Assembly: GCA_030042795.1 (NCBI GenBank)
Contig: JASHYZ010000376.1
Span: forward strand, 1-5,365
From: Terriglobia bacterium
Lineage (GTDB): Bacteria; Acidobacteriota; Terriglobia; UBA7540
Length of the DNA: 5,365 bases
Direction: 5' to 3'
Part shown: positions 1 through 4,842 of the stretch, in pieces
How the letters are laid out: each line of letters starts with the position of its first letter
Position numbering within the stretch: the stretch's first letter is position 1
Notes under the pieces: model-generated
Seen by the model: only the letters and a program-made list of their open reading frames with translations
Databases searched by the model: none
Told to the model about the DNA's origin: nothing
Translations under genes and position numbers: made by a program

Positions 1-1
1 C

Positions 2-1312
2 GCCTTCGTAGGAGGGCAGGCCGGAACGCCGCGAGGACTATGGTATCCCAATGACCTGAATTTCGCGCCGCGGTTTGGGTTCGCCCACGTGCTGAATCGC
101 TTCGGACTTGTCTTGCGCGGGGGATTCGGCACATTTTACACTCCTGTCGACATGAACACCTGGTGCGATCAGCGCCACAATGTGCCTTATGTCTTTCCGG
201 AAACACAACAAAGCGATAACTACACTCCAAGCCTCACTGGTTTCAACTTCCCCACTCCGGTGATGGGAAAGACCGTAGTCAGCTTCGCCGCCCTCGATCC
301 ACATTCCCCTCCGCAATACGTGAATGAATGGAGCTTCACTTTGCAGAAGGCGCTACCGGGCAAAGTTGTGCTGGAGGCGGGCTACATTGGCTCGCGCGGC
401 TTTCACCTACAACGCGCCCACTTGATCAACAATGCGCCACCGGGCCCGGGATCTATCAATCCGCGCCGTCCATACCACACCATAACGTTTCTGCCCGGCA
501 CCTCTTTCTCAGGTGATAACCCTTTGAATTTTGATATCGAGAGCGATACGTTTCCTGTCTCTGCCATCAACTACCTGGAGAATACGGCCAATAGCTGGTA
601 CGACGCAGGTTGGATCGATGTGCGCAGGGAATTTCAGCACGGGCTGACGTTCCTTGCTAACTACACGTGGTCGAAGAGCCTCACGGATGCGCCGGACTTC
701 CGCTCCGCGATGATGCAGGCGGCGATTCCACAAAACAACAATGACTTGGACGCTGAAAAGGGGCTCAACGGGATGGACGTCCCCCAACGCTTCGTAGCCA
801 GTCTGGTTTACAGCATACCAGGATGGAAAGAGCGGGGCTTTCTCCATCGGCTGACGTCTGACTGGAGCTTGGGCAGCATTTTTTCGGCGGAGAGCGGCAT
901 GCCGTTTACGGTCCAGGTTTTCGGAGATACAGCCAACGCCGGAACATTACTGGGTCAAAATCCGATTCGCGCCAACGTCACGGGCGCGCCGCTTTTCCCT
1001 GCAGGCACTCGTAATACCGCGGAGTGGCTCAACCCTGCGGCCTTTGCCGCCCCTCCACCCTATACATTTGGCAATGCGGGTGTTAATACCGTTCCCGGTC
1101 CAGGCTTTGTTGATCTCGACCAGGCGATCCAACGCGAATTCGCCATAACCGAGCGAATGAAATTCACTTTTCGAGCAGAGGCCTTCAACGCCTTGAACCA
1201 TTCCAATTTTGCCACCCCGAGTCAGTTCATCAATGAACCGCAGTTTGGTACCATCACGATGGCGCAGAATCCCGGCCGGGAAATCCAGCTTAGCGGCCGC
1301 ATCAGCTTTTAA
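2..1312 (+). CDS. TonB-dependent receptor, Oar-like, C-terminal beta-barrel part (5' partial)
   Basis: An open frame enters from the left edge of the window and runs 436 codons to TAA at 1310-1312. The in-frame GTG at 89 is not the start, because the residues before it (WYPNDLNFAPRFGFAH) are already typical family sequence. Visible family motifs, numbered from the first residue seen, are APRFGF (22-27), LRGGFGTFY (38-46), EAGYIGSRG (124-132), NYTWSKSL (220-227) and FNALNHSNF (395-403). The protein ends GRISF, and a C-terminal Phe is the usual outer-membrane barrel assembly signal. Family members usually have about 1000-1200 residues, with a signal peptide, a carboxypeptidase-regulatory-like beta-sandwich and a plug before the barrel; all of these would lie upstream of the window. 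It should sit in the outer membrane and take up a large ligand or oligosaccharide using TonB energy. The substrate cannot be told from this part. Frame and family are certain enough; the acidobacterial assignment is recognition only. Confidence 0.93.
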   Translation, partial: AFVGGQAGTPRGLWYPNDLNFAPRFGFAHVLNRFGLVLRGGFGTFYTPVDMNTWCDQRHNVPYVFPETQQSDNYTPSLTGFNFPTPVMGKTVVSFAALDPHSPPQYVNEWSFTLQKALPGKVVLEAGYIGSRGFHLQRAHLINNAPPGPGSINPRRPYHTITFLPGTSFSGDNPLNFDIESDTFPVSAINYLENTANSWYDAGWIDVRREFQHGLTFLANYTWSKSLTDAPDFRSAMMQAAIPQNNNDLDAEKGLNGMDVPQRFVASLVYSIPGWKERGFLHRLTSDWSLGSIFSAESGMPFTVQVFGDTANAGTLLGQNPIRANVTGAPLFPAGTRNTAEWLNPAAFAAPPPYTFGNAGVNTVPGPGFVDLDQAIQREFAITERMKFTFRAEAFNALNHSNFATPSQFINEPQFGTITMAQNPGREIQLSGRISF

Positions 1313-1372
1313 TGGGGGGCTGTGCCCGCTGAACGGCTGGAGTTCCGTCAACTGAGCTCGCGATTATCAATG

Positions 1373-1377
1373 GGAGG
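1373..1377 (+). promoter_or_regulatory. Ribosome-binding site (GGAGG) fixing the start of the small secreted protein
   Basis: GGAGG ends 5 nt before ATG at 1383. An in-frame GTG at 1377 overlaps this motif and would add only two residues (M-F), so it is unlikely to be the start. Confidence 0.75.
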
Positions 1378-1382
1378 TGTTT

Positions 1383-1790
1383 ATGGGTAGATTTCGTTTT
1401 AGATCAGTGCCGGTTGTGCTGATTGCGCTGCTTGTTTCCGGTGTTGCCCTGAACCAGCGGGCGGGGGCTCAGCAGGCCGCGAGCAAGGCCTCGGGCACAA
1501 CGGCAACCGTGAAAGGTTACGTGATCGACTCGGCATGTACGTTCACCAAGCACCTCGCCAAACCGGTTAGCCCGGACTGCGCCATTGCTTGCGCCAAAGC
1601 GGGCTCGCCATTGGTGATTCAGACCGCCGCGGGCGTCATCTACTGGCCCATTTCCAGCGATACTCCGGCCAGCGGTCAGAACGACAAGCTGATGAGCTAC
1701 GCCGGCAAATTGGTCAGTGTAACAGGCAAGGTTTACACCAGGGGCGGCTCGCACGCTATCGTGATCGAGAAGGTTGAAGCTGCCCAATAA
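1383..1790 (+). CDS. Small exported protein of unknown function (135 aa, three Cys, OB-like beta domain)
   Basis: The start is ATG 1383, behind a good GGAGG. Residues 1-29 look like a Sec signal peptide: basic MGRFRFR, hydrophobic core about 9-23, and probable signal peptidase I cleavage after AGA (27-29). A short Ala/Ser/Thr linker leads to a compact domain (about 42-132) with alternating beta-like segments: VKGYVIDSAC, PLVIQTAAGVIYWPI, KLVSVTGKVY and HAIVIEKVE. The pattern suggests a five-strand OB-like barrel, which is inference. Cysteines 52, 66 and 70 (DSAC, then CAIAC) could bind a metal or form one disulfide; three is an odd number for paired disulfides. I recall similar short secreted proteins from acidobacterial genomes, all annotated hypothetical, and assign no function. 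The gene lies 70 bp after the receptor, in the same direction and with no obvious terminator between, so co-transcription is possible. Likely location is the periplasm or outside the cell. Confidence 0.85.
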   Translation: MGRFRFRSVPVVLIALLVSGVALNQRAGAQQAASKASGTTATVKGYVIDSACTFTKHLAKPVSPDCAIACAKAGSPLVIQTAAGVIYWPISSDTPASGQNDKLMSYAGKLVSVTGKVYTRGGSHAIVIEKVEAAQ

Positions 1791-1836
1791 GAGTTGATCA
1801 GACTATTTGCATCACAGTCAGAGGGTGAGGACTGCC

Positions 1837-1878
1837 TAAGCCCCGATGGTTGGCCGCTCGACAACAGCCGCGGGCTTA
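1837..1878 (+). terminator. Possible terminator-like inverted repeat after the small-protein gene
   Basis: TAAGCCC (1837-1843) is exactly complementary to GGGCTTA (1872-1878). Inside, GTTG (1849-1852) can pair with CAAC (1862-1865), giving a long interrupted hairpin beginning 46 nt after the stop codon. No T-run follows at once; the nearest is TTTT at 1889-1892, about 10 nt beyond the stem. It is therefore not a classical Rho-independent terminator. It may be a 3'-end stabilising structure or chance. Confidence 0.3.
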
Positions 1879-2104
1879 ACAAGGTGGCTTTTACAGAATC
1901 GCCCTTTCACCAAGCTGTAAGACTTGAGCTTATACGTTGTATCCCGGTGCTTACTCTTCGAATATCGTAAAACCAGAGATTAGTGTAAGTCGCCGCGGAT
2001 CACCAGGACCCATCCCGTCACTTGCCCTTGACTCTAAGCCGGAGCGGGGACTTGAGGATTAAACTTCCTGCTCTTCCCCAGCAGTGTAATGCCTCATGAT
2101 CCAC

Positions 2105-2134
2105 TTGACACTAGCCCCTCCTTCGTGACATTCT
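2105..2134 (+). promoter_or_regulatory. Weak sigma-70-like promoter candidate
   Basis: A perfect TTGACA (-35 consensus) lies at 2105-2110. With an 18-bp spacer the -10 would be CATTCT (2129-2134), which matches TATAAT at only 3 of 6 positions. It is correctly oriented for the polysaccharide cluster, but the poor -10 and the 250-nt distance to the ATG make this a guess. Confidence 0.2.
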
Positions 2135-2150
2135 CAATAGCCTCAGACAA

Positions 2151-2209
2151 TTAGGGCTGGGGTTAAGTGTGGGTGGCCTGAGCGAGACTCTTGGCGGTGG
2201 CCCAGCTAA
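2151..2209 (+). repeat. Bulged inverted repeat enclosing duplicated GGTGGCC
   Basis: TTAG-GG-CTGGG (2151-2161) can pair with CCCAGCTAA (2201-2209) as nine base pairs with a 2-nt bulge, enclosing 39 nt. GGTGGCC occurs at 2172-2178 and again at 2196-2202. This could be an RNA structure in the leader or a protein-binding region. The right arm overlaps a possible sigma-54 element at 2192-2207. Confidence 0.35.
2192..2207 (+). promoter_or_regulatory. Possible sigma-54 (-24/-12) promoter element, weak
   Basis: TGGC at 2192-2195 is followed at the correct distance by GC at 2205-2206 and T at 2207, so the near-invariant GG-N10-GC core is met. The rest of the TGGCACG-N4-TTGCW consensus is not (about 7 of 12 informative positions match). 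Sigma-54 control of exopolysaccharide loci is known in several bacteria, which is the reason to list it. In a GC-rich region this core can occur by chance. Confidence 0.2.
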
Positions 2210-2273
2210 TCAGGCAGGCGTCGGCTTGGCGAGTGGGGGCAGTCCGAGCGGCCCTGTGCGATAAAGTGAGGAA

Positions 2274-2283
2274 GCAGGCCTGC
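2274..2283 (+). repeat. Perfect 10-bp palindrome GCAGGCCTGC
   Basis: GCAGGCCTGC is its own reverse complement and is followed directly by the overlapping palindrome CGATCG (2283-2288). It lies about 105 nt before the OPX start codon, a position where a dimeric regulator could bind. No known operator is recognised. Confidence 0.35.
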
Positions 2284-2372
2284 GATCGAGCATTACCACT
2301 CCTGTTGTCTTCGAATCGTTAATGCCCGGTTGCTGACGCGCGACGTCCCGCACCCCTTAGGGCCTCGGTCGA

Positions 2373-2379
2373 GGGAGGA
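2373..2379 (+). promoter_or_regulatory. Ribosome-binding site (GGGAGGA) fixing the OPX start
   Basis: GGGAGGA precedes ATG 2387 by 7 nt and the tandem ATG 2390 by 10 nt. It favours 2387 and argues against the in-frame TTG at 2330, which has no such site and would place 19 unlikely residues (including PHPLGPRSREE) in front of a normal signal peptide. Confidence 0.75.
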
Positions 2380-2386
2380 ATCGCTA

Positions 2387-3217
2387 ATGATGAGCAAGAG
2401 TTTGCCGCTGTGCGCTATTACGCTGGCTCTGGGATGCCTGTTGGCCCAGGGCGCGAACAGCACGCCGTCCGCCCCCGCAGCCGCTTCCACACCGAATCCT
2501 ACGCCTACGGCAACTGCGCCGGCAGCGGCTGCAGCGGCCGCCGCACCTGCCTCCACACCCGCCAATGCAAGCGCGGACGCGGCGGATACGCCGTCCGATA
2601 ACCCGGCTGTGACGCCTTTGCTGGAGCGAAGGAATCCTCGCTATCGGATTGAAATCGGCGACGTGGTGGGCCTTGACTTCCCTTTTACCCCGGAATACGA
2701 CGAGAACGTGACCGTGCAGCCGGACGGATATATCAGCCTTATCACTTTGGGCGACATGCATGTTGAGGGCATGACGCTTCCCGAGCTGACCAAGGTTTTG
2801 CGCCAGTCTTATTCGAAAATCCTTCACGACCCCATCATCACCGTCGCATTGAGTAACTTTGAGCAACCGTATTTCATCGTTGGCGGTGAAGTGGGCAAAC
2901 CCGGAAAATACGATTTGCATGGGGACACCACGCTGATCCAGGCGGTGGAGATTGCGGGTGGCTTCACTTACACTTCAAAGCACTCCCACGTTCTGCTGTT
3001 CCGACGTGTCTCGGATGATTGGGTGTCAGCGCGGGTGATTAACGTCAAGAAGATGCTGAGCGCGGGCAATCTGGCTGAAGATCTGCACATCGAGCCGGGC
3101 GACATGGTATTTATACCGAAGAACCGGCTGTCGAAAGTGCAGCCTTATCTCCCCTATTTGTTGCCTTATCAGCTCTTCCGTATCAATTTTAATGCAACTT
3201 CGGCTTTCGGATACTGA
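2387..3217 (+). CDS. Outer-membrane polysaccharide export protein (OPX, Wza-type), 276 aa
   Basis: The protein starts with a signal peptide (MMSKSLPL, hydrophobic to about 23). ALGC at 14-17 loosely fits a lipobox, so lipidation at Cys17, as in Wza, is possible; signal peptidase I cleavage near AQGA (20-23) is the alternative. Residues 25-77 are a low-complexity Pro/Ala/Ser/Thr linker with eight consecutive Ala at 46-53. The polysaccharide export domain follows at about 85-158 (YRIEIGDVV, VTVQPDGYISL, DPIITVAL). One SLBB domain spans about 161-245 (FIVGGEVGKPGKY, TLIQAVEIAGGF, IEPGDMVFIPK). The tail is rich in Tyr, Pro and aromatics (PYLPYLLPY) and ends in Tyr. It is shorter than Wza (about 380 aa) and has a single SLBB. 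Its expected role is an oligomeric channel passing exopolysaccharide through periplasm and outer membrane, working with the PCP encoded next. In-frame TGA is followed directly by TAG. Confidence 0.93.
   Translation: MMSKSLPLCAITLALGCLLAQGANSTPSAPAAASTPNPTPTATAPAAAAAAAAPASTPANASADAADTPSDNPAVTPLLERRNPRYRIEIGDVVGLDFPFTPEYDENVTVQPDGYISLITLGDMHVEGMTLPELTKVLRQSYSKILHDPIITVALSNFEQPYFIVGGEVGKPGKYDLHGDTTLIQAVEIAGGFTYTSKHSHVLLFRRVSDDWVSARVINVKKMLSAGNLAEDLHIEPGDMVFIPKNRLSKVQPYLPYLLPYQLFRINFNATSAFGY
2522..2545 (+). repeat. Poly-alanine tract inside a Pro/Ala-rich linker of the OPX gene
   Basis: Eight consecutive Ala codons (residues 46-53) are written with mixed GCA, GCG, GCT and GCC, so the tract is not a simple trinucleotide expansion. 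It sits in a roughly 50-residue linker of Ala, Pro, Ser and Thr that likely acts as a flexible or extended spacer between the membrane anchor and the export domain. Confidence 0.8.
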
Positions 3218-3234
3218 TAGCAGATTGGTGTTAC

Positions 3235-3257
3235 CGCAGCCGCTGCCCGTGGCTGCG
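3235..3257 (+). other. Intercistronic hairpin upstream of the PCP ribosome-binding site
   Basis: CGCAGCC (3235-3241) and GGCTGCG (3251-3257) form a perfect 7-bp GC-rich stem with a 9-nt loop, GCTGCCCGT. The stem ends 1 nt before the GAGGAGGG ribosome-binding site (3259-3266). No T-run follows, so it is unlikely to be a Rho-independent terminator. Possible roles are mRNA stabilisation or processing between the OPX and PCP genes, or modulation of PCP translation. Confidence 0.55.
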
Positions 3258-3258
3258 T

Positions 3259-3266
3259 GAGGAGGG
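3259..3266 (+). promoter_or_regulatory. Ribosome-binding site (GAGGAGGG) fixing the PCP start
   Basis: A strong GAGGAGGG ends 8 nt before ATG 3275. An in-frame GTG at 3257 overlaps this site and would add only six residues (MRRVSA), so ATG 3275 is preferred. Confidence 0.75.
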
Positions 3267-3274
3267 TTTCAGCA

Positions 3275-4831
3275 ATGGAAGCGCAAAACTCGGGCTTTCG
3301 TCATCTTAATCAAACAGTTCAATCATTGACTCGCGACGCTTTAGCCGTGACCTTCAGGCGCCGTCACCTGATTCGCAAGGCGTTTCTGTGGACTTTGCTC
3401 GGCGGCATTCTAGCGGTGATGGTGTTCGGCATCGGGTACGAATCAGACTCAGAAATTGTGATTCGTCCGTGGGCCCGTACTCCAGCGTCAGTGACCCCTG
3501 ACGACAGCCCGCGTCCGTTGCTGCCTGGGGACAACTCAGCCGTCGAAGAGGCGATTAACTCTGAGATCGAGTTGCTGACTTCTGATGACATTCTGACCCA
3601 CGTGGTGGTGACTTGCAGTTTGCAATACGGTGAGCCGAAGTGGTATACGCCCTATAAGCTGGCCGTGTATCGCGCTATTCCCGGCTATTGGGATACGTTG
3701 ATTCCTAAGGCGATGTCGAAGCTCAACAATGACCTCGAAATTGATGAGGTCAAGAGCTCCAACATGCTCACGATCTCGTACACGGCAAACACGGCGGATC
3801 AGAGCGCCTGCGTGACGCGCGCCTTGCTCAATTTTTACATGGCCAAGCACGTGGCGGCGTGGCGGCCGGCAAAGATGTTCGATTTCTTCTCCGAGCAGGC
3901 CGACAGCTATCAAAAGCGCCTATTCTCTGACGAGCAAAAGCTGGTGGATTTTGCTCGCGAGCAGGATGCCGTCGACCCGCAGGTGCAAATGAGTCTGGCC
4001 GTGAATCAGGCGAGCCAGTTCTTATCTTCGGCACGTCAGACCCGAACTTCGATTCTCGGCACCGAAGCGCAGATCCAGGCCAGCAAGGCATTGGCAGGAA
4101 CGCTGCCGCCCAGGGTTCCTGCGAACCAGACGGTCTCAGACAACTTTCAGCTCATCGCCGATCTTAAAACTTCTCTTGTGCAACTGGAGTTGCAACGTAC
4201 GCAGTTGCTCGTGAAGTACGATCCGAGCTATCCGTTGGTGAAATCGATTGATACCCAGATCGCCCAAACGCAACAGGCCATTGCGGATCAGGACGCCCAG
4301 CCGGTGCACGAGAACACCAGCGATCAGAATCCCATCTACACCCAGGTTCAGGAGAGCTTGGCTACGACGCAGACAATGCTGCCGAATTTGCAGGCAAAGG
4401 AAGGTAGCGAGGCAGGCTTCGCCAGGACTTACCACGATGAAGCCCTAGCCTACGAGGGTAAGGCGATCCAACAGACAGACTTACAGCGTGAAGTTAACGC
4501 AATGCAGAGTAACTATCTGTTGTACCTTTCGAAGCGCGAGCAAGCGCGAATTGAAGATATGCTGGATGCGCGCCGCGTGGATAATGTTAATGTTACGAAA
4601 CCCCCTACGATTCCGGTGATCCCCAGCTTCAGCCCGTTACTCTTGGTGGCGCTGGCCTTCGTGCTGGCGGCGATCATCGCCGTGGCGCTGGCCTTTGTTG
4701 TTGATTACCTTGACCCATCCTTCAGAACGCCGGACGAGGTCCAGGAATTCCTGAGCGTACCGGTGTTCGCTTCGATTCCGGAGAGTGGCCAGGAGGCTGC
4801 AATCGGAGTAGCTCCGAAAAACGGACGCTAA
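3275..4831 (+). CDS. Polysaccharide co-polymerase / chain-length regulator (PCP, Wzz/GumC type), 518 aa, no kinase domain
   Basis: This inner-membrane protein should set exopolysaccharide chain length and connect the polymerase to the OPX channel. A short basic cytoplasmic N-terminus (FRRRHLIRK, 27-35) precedes TM1 at about 36-54. A large periplasmic part follows (about 55-452), with a Wzz-like segment and a Pro-rich insert (about 65-86). Long Gln/Ala/Glu-rich helices (about 200-270, 290-345 and 355-435) are probable coiled coils. The segment QREVNAMQSNYLLYLSKRE (404-422) is a hallmark of GumC-like proteins, and a Pro-rich stretch (KPPTIPVIPSFSP, 442-454) leads into TM2 at about 453-477. The C-terminus (LDPSFRTPDEVQEFL, VPVFASIPE) matches the link to a BY-kinase domain in fused relatives, but the protein stops there with no Walker motifs. 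Cys114 and Cys179 are periplasmic and might form a disulfide. The gene lies 57 bp after the OPX gene and 11 bp before the ATPase gene, so a shared operon is very likely. Confidence 0.93.
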   Translation: MEAQNSGFRHLNQTVQSLTRDALAVTFRRRHLIRKAFLWTLLGGILAVMVFGIGYESDSEIVIRPWARTPASVTPDDSPRPLLPGDNSAVEEAINSEIELLTSDDILTHVVVTCSLQYGEPKWYTPYKLAVYRAIPGYWDTLIPKAMSKLNNDLEIDEVKSSNMLTISYTANTADQSACVTRALLNFYMAKHVAAWRPAKMFDFFSEQADSYQKRLFSDEQKLVDFAREQDAVDPQVQMSLAVNQASQFLSSARQTRTSILGTEAQIQASKALAGTLPPRVPANQTVSDNFQLIADLKTSLVQLELQRTQLLVKYDPSYPLVKSIDTQIAQTQQAIADQDAQPVHENTSDQNPIYTQVQESLATTQTMLPNLQAKEGSEAGFARTYHDEALAYEGKAIQQTDLQREVNAMQSNYLLYLSKREQARIEDMLDARRVDNVNVTKPPTIPVIPSFSPLLLVALAFVLAAIIAVALAFVVDYLDPSFRTPDEVQEFLSVPVFASIPESGQEAAIGVAPKNGR

Positions 4832-4842
4832 AAGGTTGGGGC

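Larger units (their letters stand above)
1791..2386 (+). other. Intergenic region, about 600 bp, no credible gene
   Basis: I see no frame here with a good ribosome-binding site or recognisable protein. The region separates the receptor/small-protein pair from the polysaccharide cluster, so it should hold a transcript end and the promoter for the cluster. Visible elements are an inverted repeat at 1837-1878, a 5-bp stem with 7-nt loop at 2068-2084 (CTGCT/AGCAG), a TTGACA at 2105-2110, a bulged inverted repeat at 2151-2209 that contains two GGTGGCC copies 24 nt apart (2172 and 2196), and a 10-bp palindrome at 2274-2283. A TCTTCGAAT word occurs at both 1955 and 2308. No known riboswitch core or tRNA was recognised. 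Confidence 0.7.

Noticed and set aside
89..91. GTG as the start of the first gene
   Set aside because: The frame is open to the window edge and the residues before it are conserved family sequence, so the gene simply begins earlier.
1333..1348. Terminator between the receptor and small-protein genes
   Set aside because: Only a 4-bp ACGG/CCGT stem with an 8-nt loop and no T-run is present, which is too weak to call.
947..1351. Minus-strand open frame opposite the receptor 3' end
   Set aside because: It shows no family motif, and the opposite strand carries a clear beta-barrel C-terminus. It is a shadow of the real gene.
1937..1966. Sigma-70 promoter around TTGTAT and the AT-rich stretch
   Set aside because: The hexamers are poor, with GAATAT or AATATC in the -10 place, and the site is over 400 nt from the next gene.
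2273..2330. tRNA, sRNA or c-di-GMP riboswitch in the leader
   Set aside because: The GCAGGCCTGC palindrome and GC-rich stretch attracted attention, but there is no cloverleaf, no T-loop sequence and no recognisable GEMM core.
2330..2332. TTG as the start of the OPX gene
   Set aside because: It has no ribosome-binding site and would put 19 non-signal-like residues in front of a good signal peptide. ATG 2387 has GGGAGGA at the right distance.
2384..2920. Long minus-strand open frame opposite the OPX gene
   Set aside because: It is very rich in Arg, Gly and Cys, as expected from reading the GC-rich Ala/Pro linker backwards. It has no recognisable domain and lies entirely within a well-supported gene.
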